In this document: positions 55,266 to 64,000 of the stretch, in pieces | How positions within the stretch are numbered: the stretch's first letter is position 1 | Layout of the letters: the number at the start of each line of letters is the position of its first letter | Assembly: GCA_029881795.1 (NCBI GenBank) | Contig: JAOULX010000004.1 | Coordinates: 124,001 to 188,000, forward strand | From: Gammaproteobacteria bacterium | GTDB taxonomy: Bacteria; Pseudomonadota; Gammaproteobacteria; SZUA-229 | DNA: 64,000 bases | Direction of reading: 5' to 3' | Notes under the pieces: generated by a model | Seen by the model: only the letters and a program-made list of their open reading frames with translations | Database searches by the model: none | What the model was told of the DNA's origin: nothing | Translations under genes and position numbers: made by a program

Positions 55266-57062
55266 TTATTTATTATCAACTTTTAATACAGCAAGAAACG
55301 CATCCTGTGGTATTTCTACTTTACCAAACTGCTTCATGCGTTTTTTACCCTTTTTCTGCTTTTCCAGCAGTTTTCTTTTACGACTGGCATCACCACCATA
55401 ACACTTTGCCGTTACATTTTTTCGCAAGGCTTTAACATTTGTACGGGCAATGATATTGCGTCCGATAGCGGCCTGTATGGCAACATCAAACATCTGCCTC
55501 GGAATCAGCTCTTTCATTTTTTCTGTCAGCAAACGTCCACGCGACACAGAGTTTTCTCGGTGCACTATCATCGCCAGCGCATCCACCACTTCACTATTGA
55601 TTAGAACATCAACTTTTACCAGATCCGCAACCTGAAAACGAACGAATTCATAATCAAATGATGCATATCCGCGACTAACTGATTTTAAACGATCAAAGAA
55701 ATCCAGAACCACTTCACTCATCGGCATTTCATAACTGACTGATACCTGCTCACCCATATATTGCATGCTGGTCTGAACGCCACGTTTTTCCACACAAAGC
55801 GTTATAACGTTACCCAGATATTCCTGAGGTACAAGTATGTTGGCAACAATAATTGGCTCACGAATTTCTTCAATATAATTGACTTCAGGCAGGTCATCCG
55901 GACGGTGGATCTGAAAAACATCACCTTTGGTATTTAATATTTCATAAATGACAGTAGGTGCCGATGTTATCAGATCAAGATCGTATTCGCGTTCCAGCCG
56001 CTCCTGCACAATTTCCATATGCAGCATACCAAGAAAACCGATACGAAAACCAAAACCCAGCGCCGATGAAGTTTCAGGCTCGTAATTCAGAGAGGCGTCA
56101 TTAAGTCGTAATTTTTCAAGTGCATCACGCAGATTTTCATAATCATCACTGGCTACCGGAAACATACCCGCAAACACGCGGGACTGCACTTCCTTAAAGC
56201 CGGGCAATGGTTCTGCAGCTGGCTTTTGTGACAGGGTAATCGTATCGCCGACTTTTGCCGCGTCAATTTCTTTAATGCCGGCAATAATAAAACCCACTTC
56301 ACCAGCGGCAAGCTGCGCAGTATTGATGCGTTTGGGTGTAAAAACCCCGGTAAAATCCACCGGATATACCATACCGGTCGACATGATTTTTATTTTTTGT
56401 TTTGGTCTGACTGTACCTTGCATAATTCGAACCAGCACAATCACACCGACATAACTGTCAAACCATGAATCAATGATCAGCGCTTTCAACTCGGCATCCG
56501 GGTCTCCCTCTGGGGCCGGTGTTTTCTCTATCAGTTGTTCGATCATGTCGATAACACCGACGCCGGTTTTGGCAGATACGTGTACCGCATCGGCGGCCTC
56601 TATACCGATTACATCTTCAATTTCTTTTGTTACCCGTACGGTATCCGCAGCCGGCAAATCAATTTTATTGAGTACCGGAATAACTTCCAGGCCCTGATCA
56701 ATCGCGGTGTAACAGTTGGCAACACTCTGTGCTTCTACGCCCTGCGAGGCGTCCACAATCAATAAAGCACTTTCACAAGCTGACAACGAGCGTGACACTT
56801 CGTAAGAAAAGTCAACATGCCCCGGTGTGTCAATGAAATTCAGATGATAGGTTTCACCATCTTTTGATTTGTAATCAAGAGACACACTCTGGGCTTTTAT
56901 GGTGATGCCGCGCTCACGCTCAATATCCATTGAGTCCAGCACCTGCTCCTCCATCTCACGGTCTGACAGACCTCCGCAAATCTGAATAATCCGATCGGCA
57001 AGGGTTGATTTACCGTGATCAATATGGGCAATAATCGAAAAGTTACGTATGTTTTTTTGCAT
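55266..57062 (-). CDS. lepA: Elongation factor 4 (LepA) GTPase
   Basis: LepA is a ribosome-associated GTPase implicated in back-translocation and 30S assembly. The 598-aa protein has G1 [11 protein letters not shown]3 DTPGHVDF, G4 [11 protein letters not shown]-like domains and the LepA-specific C-terminal domain ([25 protein letters not shown]). It begins one base after the preceding glutaredoxin stop, so that the two are coupled. Confidence 0.98.
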   Translation of the reverse strand: MQKNIRNFSIIAHIDHGKSTLADRIIQICGGLSDREMEEQVLDSMDIERERGITIKAQSVSLDYKSKDGETYHLNFIDTPGHVDFSYEVSRSLSACESALLIVDASQGVEAQSVANCYTAIDQGLEVIPVLNKIDLPAADTVRVTKEIEDVIGIEAADAVHVSAKTGVGVIDMIEQLIEKTPAPEGDPDAELKALIIDSWFDSYVGVIVLVRIMQGTVRPKQKIKIMSTGMVYPVDFTGVFTPKRINTAQLAAGEVGFIIAGIKEIDAAKVGDTITLSQKPAAEPLPGFKEVQSRVFAGMFPVASDDYENLRDALEKLRLNDASLNYEPETSSALGFGFRIGFLGMLHMEIVQERLEREYDLDLITSAPTVIYEILNTKGDVFQIHRPDDLPEVNYIEEIREPIIVANILVPQEYLGNVITLCVEKRGVQTSMQYMGEQVSVSYEMPMSEVVLDFFDRLKSVSRGYASFDYEFVRFQVADLVKVDVLINSEVVDALAMIVHRENSVSRGRLLTEKMKELIPRQMFDVAIQAAIGRNIIARTNVKALRKNVTAKCYGGDASRKRKLLEKQKKGKKRMKQFGKVEIPQDAFLAVLKVDNK

Positions 57063-57063
57063 A

Positions 57064-57300
57064 TCAGAAGAGTACTTTTATCATTTTATCTTTATCGAAA
57101 AAGTGCTGACAGATCATCTTGTCATTCAACATTAACACCGGCACATCGCTGCCATACAACGACTGCAACTGAGGCTGGCTATCAATATCAATTTTTTCAC
57201 AGACCAACTCTGTGGTCTGTGAAAAATCATTCAGCTCTTGTTCAAAGGCTTCGCACAAATGACAATTTGTGCGACTGTATAGAACCACATTCACCGCCAC
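57064..57300 (-). CDS. Glutaredoxin family protein (DUF836 type)
   Basis: This 78-aa thioredoxin-fold protein has a CxxC redox site (C13-H-L-C16) and the cis-Pro loop DVPVLML. Such small glutaredoxin-like proteins stand between mucD and lepA in several gammaproteobacteria; the substrate is unknown. It starts with GTG, 3 bases after the mucD stop. A 14-bp perfect inverted repeat (57193-57226) lies inside the coding sequence. Confidence 0.9.
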   Translation of the reverse strand: MAVNVVLYSRTNCHLCEAFEQELNDFSQTTELVCEKIDIDSQPQLQSLYGSDVPVLMLNDKMICQHFFDKDKMIKVLF

Positions 57301-57303
57301 TAA

Positions 57304-58710
57304 TCAGTCTTTCAGTTTCAGAACATGGAATAAACGTCCGCCATCACGCATGATTAAAACAGGAATGGATTTATTAACGGGTAATGCTTTTACTATTTCT
57401 TTGTACGCCGAGACAGATGAAACTTTTTTGTGATTTAACATTAAAATCACATCACCTTTCCTTATGCCCATCATCGCAGCAGGGCTTTCAGCTGCCACAT
57501 CATCGATCTGCACGCCTTGTTTATCTTCTGTCTGAGATACCTGCAAACCGATACGATCATAGATTTTTTCTGCTGATGACCCGGTAATAACAGCCTGCTC
57601 TTCTGCTTTCAAAGCGGCAATAACGACATTGATCACTTTGGTTTTTTTATCACGTAGAATCTCAACCTTTACCTGGCTTCCGACTTCAACACGACCCACT
57701 AAAGCTGGTAAATGACTGGAATCGGTCACCGACTGGCCGTTAAATTTCAAAATAACATCACCGGCTCTGATACCATATTTTTCGGCCGGTGAATCTTCTA
57801 TGACCTGAGACACCAATGCGCCCTGAGGGCGATCTAGTCCAAATGATTCGGCCAGTTCTCTGGAAATTTCCTGAATATAGACACCTAACCAGCCTCTGGT
57901 CACATGCCCTGATTGTTTGATCTGAGCCACCACATCCATCGCGACATCTATTGGAATTGAAAATGACAGCCCCATAAAGCCGCCAGTGTTGGTATAAATC
58001 TGTGAATTCACACCAATGACTTCACCATCCATATTAAACAACGGACCGCCGGAATTACCCGGGTTAATGGCTACATCGGTCTGAATGAAAGGCACATAGA
58101 CGTCTCTTGGCAGACTGCGACCTTTTGCACTGACAATACCTGCCGTTACAGAATGATCAAACCCATAAGGAGAGCCAATAGCCAGCACCCATTCGCCCAC
58201 TTTTAACTTACTGGCATCACCGGTTTTAACCGGCTTTAAATTCTTTGCGTCAATTTTTAAGACAGCCACATCGGTCATGCTGTCCGAGCCTATCAGTTTT
58301 GCAATCAGACTGCGTTTATCATGCAGTCTGACAATAATTTCGTCCGCACCCTTAATCACATGATGATTGGTTAAAATATAACCATCACTAGAAATAATAA
58401 AACCAGAGCCTAATGACTGAGCTTTTTCATCGGGGGCACCGTTACCCTGATGATCTTTACCAAACTGGTCGCCAAAGAAATGCTTGAACAGATCACCGAA
58501 TGGGTTATCTTTTGGAATATCCATACCTTCAAAAGGCGATGCCGCACTCTTTCTGCTAGTACTGATATTAACCACAGACGGACCGTTCTCTGCAGCGAGC
58601 ACTGTGAAATCGGGCAATGAAGCAGCCAATAATCCTTTAGAAATCAATAAAGTAAAGGCAAAGACAATCAGTGACACGCTTTTCTGGTAAAGCGTTTTAT
58701 AGCTTGGCAT
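57304..58710 (-). CDS. mucD: Periplasmic serine protease MucD (DegP/HtrA family)
   Basis: MucD degrades misfolded envelope proteins and, in Pseudomonas, restrains the RpoE-type stress response. The 468-aa precursor has a signal peptide (about 1-30), a trypsin-like domain with triad His117 (TNHHV), Asp147 (TDVAVL) and Ser220 (NPGNSGGP), and two PDZ domains (about 255-345 and 370-465). It follows the rseA-rseB-rseC genes after a 184-base gap, so it may also have its own promoter. Confidence 0.97.
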   Translation of the reverse strand: MPSYKTLYQKSVSLIVFAFTLLISKGLLAASLPDFTVLAAENGPSVVNISTSRKSAASPFEGMDIPKDNPFGDLFKHFFGDQFGKDHQGNGAPDEKAQSLGSGFIISSDGYILTNHHVIKGADEIIVRLHDKRSLIAKLIGSDSMTDVAVLKIDAKNLKPVKTGDASKLKVGEWVLAIGSPYGFDHSVTAGIVSAKGRSLPRDVYVPFIQTDVAINPGNSGGPLFNMDGEVIGVNSQIYTNTGGFMGLSFSIPIDVAMDVVAQIKQSGHVTRGWLGVYIQEISRELAESFGLDRPQGALVSQVIEDSPAEKYGIRAGDVILKFNGQSVTDSSHLPALVGRVEVGSQVKVEILRDKKTKVINVVIAALKAEEQAVITGSSAEKIYDRIGLQVSQTEDKQGVQIDDVAAESPAAMMGIRKGDVILMLNHKKVSSVSAYKEIVKALPVNKSIPVLIMRDGGRLFHVLKLKD

Positions 58711-58894
58711 ATAGTTTGTTCCTGAACATTTAGACTTGGGCTTTTAAAACAGCAGAATATTATCACGGACAGCCAGCATTTGCTCTAAGCCATCGCTATT
58801 AAGCAGGTAAATCCTCGACCGGCAGGTCTGTTGCTATCGTGTTATTGGGCATGGTGTATCAATCAACAACAGCGTTGATGAGCTGAAACGACAA

Positions 58895-59380
58895 CTATGC
58901 CGACTCGTGATTAACTATTCCAGCAGACTGCTTTCTCAGCAGCAGCGGCACAAAGTCAGACTGGTGTCGTGATTTTGTAAGGTAAAAACTCGCCATATAC
59001 AGACCAGCTAAAAGACCTGTCACACCTGCCAGTACGGTATGCAACTCACCCTGCAAACTTAACTGGGTGCCCATCCAGTCTGCCAGTAATGCAAAGCCCA
59101 GCATGCCAAATAATGGCAACAGATAAGCCAGTACCGAGCCACTTAATAACATGTTCTCGTTAATACCAATAACCACTTCATCACCGACTGCTAACAGGGG
59201 CTCGTCACTTTCAGCTTTAGCAATCGAAACCAGAGAATGTTTTTGACCGATGCTTTTTGACAGCACGGCGGTGCCGCAAGCCTTGTTAGCCGCGCAACTG
59301 TTACAGGATGATTTTCTTAAGGTTTGGACCACAATCAGTGCCGGTTCTACCTCCACAACCGTGGCAGCTTCTTCTATCAT
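58895..59380 (-). CDS. rseC: SoxR-reducing system protein RseC (MucC-like)
   Basis: RseC is a small inner-membrane protein of the rpoE operon, associated with SoxR reduction. This 161-aa protein has a Cys cluster (SCNSCAANKACGTAVL) and two membrane segments (about 85-108 and 115-140). I start at the ATG overlapping the rseB stop (ATGA) at 59380; the open frame extends 10 codons further into rseB. Role in the stress response is minor or unclear in relatives. Confidence 0.9.
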   Translation of the reverse strand: MIEEAATVVEVEPALIVVQTLRKSSCNSCAANKACGTAVLSKSIGQKHSLVSIAKAESDEPLLAVGDEVVIGINENMLLSGSVLAYLLPLFGMLGFALLADWMGTQLSLQGELHTVLAGVTGLLAGLYMASFYLTKSRHQSDFVPLLLRKQSAGIVNHESA

Positions 59381-60333
59381 TGACGATGCCTGATGGATTC
59401 TGCAATCCATTTAACGGTATCCGACGGGGCTTCACCGATCGCTGTGATCTGGTAATCTTTGAATGTTAAACCAAAAGCATTAACCGAACCCATTGCTGTA
59501 TGGCCATCGAGGCGATGCGATGTATTGGCGTTATGGTCAATAAACACTGAAACCGAGGCCAGTCCGTCACTAAAAACCAGCTGCTGCACAGCCGTTTGTT
59601 TTTTTCTCATTGGTTTGAGAATGTTTTTCGTCTGCACAAAACCTTCTGGCAGTTGCTCTGCAAACCAGTTATTACCGGCTTTATGCAGCTTCTGGGTTTC
59701 ATCTTGCTTTAATATTTTGTAATTATCAGGTATCGAGGTTTGTTTAAAGGCGGTATCCGGTGGTGACGCCAGATACTCAAAATCCGTAAACATCATATGT
59801 TCCAGAATTTTTTTCTTTTCATTAAATACGTCACAACGCAGCATCAGACCGGTATCTTTATCCAGCCAGTATTTAAAACCATAACGCAGTGCATCTTTAG
59901 GATTAACCAGAATAATCTGGGTTTCTCTGCTCGCCACCCTGTCCTGACCGAGCATTTTCAATTCATAATGCTGATTCAGCTGCTTGATATCCTTCGGTAA
60001 ATCCGGATGAAATGGCAAATTAGACGTCATTTCATTAATACTCACCAGATGCTTATCAGGAAAAATCGAGGTGACCTCACCATTCTGATGAATCAGCTGA
60101 CGTGATTCACCATTTAAAGACTCTAAACCGACCCAGATCCGACCATTTTTACTGCCGTGGGTAATGTGCATGGCTTCGATTTTTTGATCACGCCAAAATA
60201 CAAAGGTGCCCTGATAGTTGCCCTGATGACTGGAATTACTCATTTTTGTAATCCAGCTCTGGACACTCTCTGCCAGTACCGGGCCGCTAACCACACTGCT
60301 TAATAACGCAGCCACTAAAAACCGTTTCATCAT
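59377..60333 (-). CDS. rseB: Sigma-E regulatory protein RseB (MucB)
   Basis: RseB is the periplasmic sensor that binds RseA and protects it from proteolysis, responding to envelope lipids. The 318-aa precursor has a signal peptide (MMKRFLVAALLSSVVSGPVLA). Two domains are visible: the lipoprotein-carrier-like N-terminal part (HQGNYQGTFVFWRDQKIEAM) and a smaller C-terminal part (EGFVQTKNILKPMRKKQTAV). It follows rseA by 19 bases. Confidence 0.95.
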   Translation of the reverse strand: MMKRFLVAALLSSVVSGPVLAESVQSWITKMSNSSHQGNYQGTFVFWRDQKIEAMHITHGSKNGRIWVGLESLNGESRQLIHQNGEVTSIFPDKHLVSINEMTSNLPFHPDLPKDIKQLNQHYELKMLGQDRVASRETQIILVNPKDALRYGFKYWLDKDTGLMLRCDVFNEKKKILEHMMFTDFEYLASPPDTAFKQTSIPDNYKILKQDETQKLHKAGNNWFAEQLPEGFVQTKNILKPMRKKQTAVQQLVFSDGLASVSVFIDHNANTSHRLDGHTAMGSVNAFGLTFKDYQITAIGEAPSDTVKWIAESIRHRQ

Positions 60334-60352
60334 CTTGAACTTTCACTACTCA

Positions 60353-60955
60353 TTATTTTTGATTTTTATCTGGCTCATAAGCTACCGCTCGAACATAAGG
60401 CACCATTCCCTGATAATTACCGCCCGAAGCAGAACGAGCATGATTCACCAGATAATTATTCAACTCTTCCCGCACCGCTAAATCGACTACTTCCTGCTCA
60501 GATGTTTGCTCAAATTGACTGAGCTTAATCGTTTCAGGATTAATAAGCTGCTGCTGAGCAACAACTGGAATTGTTTGATGATCAGTTACACTGGTTACAC
60601 TCTGATTAACCATCACCGTGAACACGGCCACCACTGTGGCAAATGCCGCACCCATTGCCGGCTTAAACCAGGCGGAAGTAAACAAGCCGGTAGCCGATGG
60701 ACTCACTGACTCTGATGACTCGCTGTTTTCATCAGCGATGTTTGCAACTGCCTGCGCCACAGCCACACTGACATCAATCGATGAATAGATATCACTCTCT
60801 GCGCGCATGGCATGTCCAATTCGAGCAAAATCGCGTAACTGTCTTTGCTGCTCTGGCTGTTGCGCATCCTTGATTAAAGCGGCTAACTCTTTTTCGTTGA
60901 GCTCGCCATCAAGAAACTCTGACAGCCTTACACCTGATTCGTCTTTCATCTTCAT
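60353..60955 (-). CDS. rseA: Anti-sigma-E factor RseA (MucA)
   Basis: RseA holds RpoE at the membrane until cleaved by DegS and RseP. The 200-aa protein has an N-terminal sigma-binding domain (RLSEFLDGELNEKELAALI), one membrane segment (about 97-115, AMGAAFATVVAVFTVMVNQ) and a periplasmic part of about 80 residues where RseB binds. It follows rpoE by 45 bases. An ATG two codons in is an alternative start. Confidence 0.94.
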   Translation of the reverse strand: MKMKDESGVRLSEFLDGELNEKELAALIKDAQQPEQQRQLRDFARIGHAMRAESDIYSSIDVSVAVAQAVANIADENSESSESVSPSATGLFTSAWFKPAMGAAFATVVAVFTVMVNQSVTSVTDHQTIPVVAQQQLINPETIKLSQFEQTSEQEVVDLAVREELNNYLVNHARSASGGNYQGMVPYVRAVAYEPDKNQK

Positions 60956-61000
60956 TTACTCCCGGGAATTAACCGGCCAGCTAATATCCGCACCTGAGAT

Positions 61001-61582
61001 TTAATCATCAAGAAACGGCTTAAGTTGTTTATCAATTGCCTCACGCGCTCTGAAAATACGCGATCTGACAGTTCCTATCGGGCAATCCATGACCAGTGCA
61101 ATTTCTTCATAGTTCAAACCTTCCAGCTCTCTCAGCGTGATCGCCGCTCGAAGATCCTCAGGTAACGCAGCAATTGCTTTGTTCACTGTTTGTTTGACTT
61201 CTTCGGCCTGTATTTCTCTTTCCGGAGTGGCCGACTCCTGCAAGGCATAAGCTCCTTCATATTGCTCTGCCTCCTGAGCATCCAGTGTACCGCCAGCCGG
61301 CGTGCGCCGACCCGACGAAACCAGATAATTCTTTGCTGTGTTAATCGCAATTCTATACATCCAGGTATAAAACTGACTGTCACCTCTGAAATTCTTTAAC
61401 GCTTTATAGGCTTTAATAAAGGCCTCTTGCGTTACATCTTCGACATCTGCTGTATTACGAACAAAGCGAGATACCAAATGATTAATTCGTGACTGGTATT
61501 TCAGTACAAGCAGGTTAAACGCCTGCTGATCTCCCTTTTGTACTCTCAGTACCAGTGCCTGATCTTCGTTATGGTCGGCCAT
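61001..61582 (-). CDS. rpoE: RNA polymerase sigma-E factor RpoE (AlgU)
   Basis: RpoE directs the envelope-stress regulon. The 193-aa ECF sigma factor has region 2 (FNLLVLKYQSRINHLVSRF, DVEDVTQEAFIKAYKALKNF, FYTWMYRIAINTAKNYL) and region 4 (LPEDLRAAITLRELEGLNYEEIA, then GTVRSRIFRAREAI). I start at ATG 61582, with GGAGGG upstream; the frame is open eight codons further but begins with TTG. It is divergent from nadB. A possible RpoE-type promoter lies about 55 bases upstream. Confidence 0.97.
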   Translation of the reverse strand: MADHNEDQALVLRVQKGDQQAFNLLVLKYQSRINHLVSRFVRNTADVEDVTQEAFIKAYKALKNFRGDSQFYTWMYRIAINTAKNYLVSSGRRTPAGGTLDAQEAEQYEGAYALQESATPEREIQAEEVKQTVNKAIAALPEDLRAAITLRELEGLNYEEIALVMDCPIGTVRSRIFRAREAIDKQLKPFLDD

Positions 61583-61634
61583 ACGGGACCAAACCCTCCA
61601 AATCAATGCCCCTTTTATAAATTCAGGTATATTC

Positions 61635-61661
61635 TAGGACAATATTATTTTATTTTAGTTC
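61635..61661 (-). promoter_or_regulatory. Possible RpoE (ECF) autoregulatory promoter
   Basis: A GAACTA -35-type box and a GTCCTA -10-type box are separated by 15 bases, fitting the GAACTT / GTC pattern of RpoE promoters with one base off in each core. It would start transcription about 45 bases before the rpoE ATG and would explain autoactivation. Confidence 0.5.
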
Positions 61662-61825
61662 TTAGTATATTCAGAACACGCCGTGCTTAATTCGCACTAA
61701 GGCCCACTATATTAATAAAAGAAACAATACTCAAACAGTCTGATGTTGTTTAAACTGTCGCTATACTTAAATCTTACGTGCTACAAGACCTGCTTAATCC
61801 CTAATAATTCAATAATATTGCTGTT

Positions 61826-63445
61826 ATGACCACAATTTCTTCGATTGACCAACAATTTGACGTTCTCATTATCGGTTCCGGTGCAGCAGGACTCAGTCTG
61901 GCTTTACGCTTGGCCGATCACGCCTCCGTGGCCGTTATCTCAAAAAACAGGCTTGAAGAAGGCAGCACGTTCTATGCCCAGGGTGGAATTTCTGCGGTGC
62001 TAAAACCCGGTGACAGCTTTGACTCTCATATCGAAGATACGCTGGCCGCCGGTGTCGGTTTATGCGATCCGGCAGCGGTAAAGTTCACAGTAGAACAGGC
62101 ACCTCAGAACATTCAGTGGCTGATCGATCTCGGCGTACCATTCACTACCGATCAGCACCGAGATGGTAAGCGTGATTTTCATTTAACCCGTGAAGGTGGC
62201 CACAGCCATCGTCGTGTTATCCATGCAGCTGATGCAACCGGCAAGGCGCTTTCAACCACGCTGGTCACTCATGCTCGACACCATAACAACATCAGTTTAT
62301 TTGAAAACCGTATTGCGATCGATATCATCACCGGTAAAAAACTCAAGCAACACAGCGATACCGTACACGGTGCTTATATTCTTAACCGCGACACAGAAAA
62401 AGTAGAGACCTTCCGATCACGTTGTGTGGTGCTGGCCACAGGTGGTGCCAATAAGGTTTACCTCTATACCACGAACCCTGACGGCTCAACCGGTGACGGT
62501 ATTGCAATGGCCTGGCGGGCCGGTGCCGAAGTCGCTAATATGGAATTTATGCAATTTCACCCGACCTGTCTGTTTCATCCTGAGGCTAAATCTTTTCTGA
62601 TTACCGAAGCTGTTCGCGGTGAAGGCGGTAAATTATTACTGCCGAATGGCGAACAATTCATGCACCGGTTTGACAGTCGTGGCGAACTCGCGCCGCGTGA
62701 TATTGTTGCCCGCGCCATCGATTATGAAATGAAACGTCTGGGTAGTGAATTTGTCTATCTGGATATTAGTCATAAACCGGCAGCGTTTATCAAATCTCAC
62801 TTCCCGACGATCTATAAACGCTGTTTGGAATTTGGTTACGACATGACAAAAGAACCGATTCCTGTCGTACCTGCTGCCCATTACACCTGCGGCGGTGTAA
62901 AAACCGATCTCAATGGCAGTACCAATATCAAAGGACTTTATGCCATCGGTGAAACCGCTTTTACCGGTCTACACGGTGCTAACCGTATGGCCAGTAATTC
63001 CTTGCTGGAATGTCTGGTTTATGCCGAGGCTGCTTGTCAGGACATTCTCGGGCAGCTCAAACAAAAAGCCACATTACCGACTATCCCTCACTGGGACGAA
63101 AGCCAGGTCACCGACTCCGATGAAGAAGTCGTGGTGACCCATAACTGGCATGAGTTACGTCAGTTTATGTGGGATTATGTTGGCATCGTCAGAACCAATA
63201 AGCGTCTGGCACGTGCTAAAAGCAGGGTTAACTTACTGCTCAATGAAATTGATGAATATTATGGAAATTTTAAAGTCACCAACGATTTAATTGAATTACG
63301 CAACCTCGCCGTGGTCGCCGACCTCATTATCCAAAGCGCGATCGCACGTAAAGAAAGTCGTGGTCTACACTATTCATTAGACTACCCGGAAGCCAGCAGC
63401 ACTGATACTGCCAAGAATACGGTGCTATGTCCGCAAACAAAATAA
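61826..63445 (+). CDS. nadB: L-aspartate oxidase NadB
   Basis: NadB oxidises L-aspartate to iminoaspartate with FAD as the first step of NAD synthesis. The 539-aa protein has the N-terminal FAD motif ([18 protein letters not shown]), the substrate-loop [30 protein letters not shown] region, [21 protein letters not shown] and [21 protein letters not shown]. Divergence from rpoE is conserved in relatives. Confidence 0.98.
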   Translation: MTTISSIDQQFDVLIIGSGAAGLSLALRLADHASVAVISKNRLEEGSTFYAQGGISAVLKPGDSFDSHIEDTLAAGVGLCDPAAVKFTVEQAPQNIQWLIDLGVPFTTDQHRDGKRDFHLTREGGHSHRRVIHAADATGKALSTTLVTHARHHNNISLFENRIAIDIITGKKLKQHSDTVHGAYILNRDTEKVETFRSRCVVLATGGANKVYLYTTNPDGSTGDGIAMAWRAGAEVANMEFMQFHPTCLFHPEAKSFLITEAVRGEGGKLLLPNGEQFMHRFDSRGELAPRDIVARAIDYEMKRLGSEFVYLDISHKPAAFIKSHFPTIYKRCLEFGYDMTKEPIPVVPAAHYTCGGVKTDLNGSTNIKGLYAIGETAFTGLHGANRMASNSLLECLVYAEAACQDILGQLKQKATLPTIPHWDESQVTDSDEEVVVTHNWHELRQFMWDYVGIVRTNKRLARAKSRVNLLLNEIDEYYGNFKVTNDLIELRNLAVVADLIIQSAIARKESRGLHYSLDYPEASSTDTAKNTVLCPQTK

Positions 63446-63472
63446 TCTATCACATCAACTAACAGGAAATTT

Positions 63473-64000
63473 ATGAGCGATTTACCTCTGGTCATCGACC
63501 CGGATCAGCTTGACAGCATTGTCAGTAGCAACAATATACTTCTGGTGGATATGTGCAAAGCTGAGCAATACAGCAAAGGCCATATTCCTGGCGCCATCTA
63601 TCTTGACTACGCACTGATAATAAGCGGTGAAAAACCGGTAATGGGCCGTTTACCCGAGACCGACAAACTGAATCAGGCCCTGTCATCCATCGGCCTGACT
63701 AAAGACTCACACGTGATCGCATATGACGATGAAGGTGGCGGCAAAGCTGCTCGCCTTATCTGGACCTTACATTCACTCGGCCATCAGAAAGCATCGATAC
63801 TGGACGGTGGACTGATCAGCTGGGCCAATGAAGGCCATGCCCTGACAAGTGAGCCGACAACCGCCTCTCTATCGGATTTTAATGCCGAGATTACAGAAGA
63901 TTATCTGGCCCACCGCGCCTATATCCTGCAACATTTAAACGATGGCAACGTGGCTTTGCTGGATGCTCGCAGCATACAGGAGTATACCGGTGAAAAAGCT
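63473..64000 (+). CDS. Tandem-rhodanese sulfurtransferase (5' part, cut by window edge)
   Basis: The frame opens with ATG at 63473, AGGA upstream, 27 bases after nadB, and is still open at the right edge (176 codons). The first rhodanese domain is visible, with LVDMCKAEQYSKGHIPGA, the HVIAYDDEGGGKAARL loop and ILDGGLISWANEG. Its active-site loop has Asp instead of the catalytic Cys, as in the inactive N-terminal domain of thiosulfate or 3-mercaptopyruvate sulfurtransferases. The catalytic second domain begins (LLDARSIQEYTGEK) but its Cys lies outside the window. Confidence 0.9.
   Translation, partial: MSDLPLVIDPDQLDSIVSSNNILLVDMCKAEQYSKGHIPGAIYLDYALIISGEKPVMGRLPETDKLNQALSSIGLTKDSHVIAYDDEGGGKAARLIWTLHSLGHQKASILDGGLISWANEGHALTSEPTTASLSDFNAEITEDYLAHRAYILQHLNDGNVALLDARSIQEYTGEKA

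Noticed and set aside
1-64000. CRISPR arrays, insertion sequences, restriction or toxin-antitoxin genes
   Set aside because: I looked through the window and found no spaced direct repeats, transposase, nuclease or toxin motifs; nearly all of it is explained by flagellar, chemotaxis and housekeeping genes.

Overview
The window comes from a gammaproteobacterium, most likely aquatic, with one polar or near-polar RpoN-controlled flagellum. Two layouts support this. The block nadB, rpoE, rseA, rseB, rseC, mucD, lepA, lepB, DUF4845, rnc, era, recO matches the Pseudomonas order. The flagellar master regulators fleQ, fleS and fleR, and the order flgA | cheV-cheR-flgB..., match the Pseudomonas/Vibrio type of polar flagellar cluster. 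Genus cannot be set from sequence reading alone. The sequence is moderately AT-rich.

Layout: (1) 1-2900 holds the end of an EAL-domain gene, a tRNA-Ser(GGA) with its own terminator, and the lytic transglycosylase gene mltF. (2) 2949-15434, all minus strand, is one chemotaxis cluster. Its transcription order is cheY, cheA, cheW, a large PAS-containing receptor, a second cheW, a ParA-type ATPase, a Lys-rich/WGLF-repeat/STAS protein, cheR, cheD, cheB, a receptor without a sensor domain, and a small STAS protein. (3) 15661-31719, minus strand, is fliK-J-I-H-G-F-E, fleR-S-Q, a fliS paralogue, fliT, fliS, fliD and flaG. (4) 31855-47703, minus strand, is a very large flagellin, then flgL-K-J-I and flgH-G-F-E-D-C-B. 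(5) 47868-51691 holds cheR2 and cheV (minus), then flgA, flgM and flgN (plus). (6) 51717-61582, minus, is the recO-to-rpoE housekeeping and envelope-stress block. (7) nadB and the start of a tandem-rhodanese sulfurtransferase gene (plus) close the window.

Promoter-like sequences fit a coherent hierarchy. Eight sites with exact sigma54 -24/-12 geometry sit before flgB, flgI, flgA, fliE, fliK, fleS, fliD and the fliS paralogue. Sigma28 sites sit before fliC and flgM (both with exact spacing) and probably fliS. This agrees with FleQ/RpoN driving the basal body, hook and FleSR, and FliA driving filament genes and flgM. A strong hairpin plus a new sigma54 site between flgH and flgI divides the flg genes into two units. 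Not present in the window are fliL-R, flhA/B/F, fleN, fliA, cheZ and motor stator genes.

The most unusual part is the ParA-like ATPase translationally coupled to a protein with a Lys-rich N-terminus, three WGLF motifs and a STAS domain, inside the chemotaxis operon. It looks like a positioning or segregation module for the chemosensory array. Other notable points are the unusually large flagellin, FlgK, FlgL and FliD, Ala-rich insertions in FlgE and FliF, a 239-bp inverted-repeat element upstream of the flagellin gene, and a second FliS-like chaperone whose sigma54 site would give an almost leaderless transcript.
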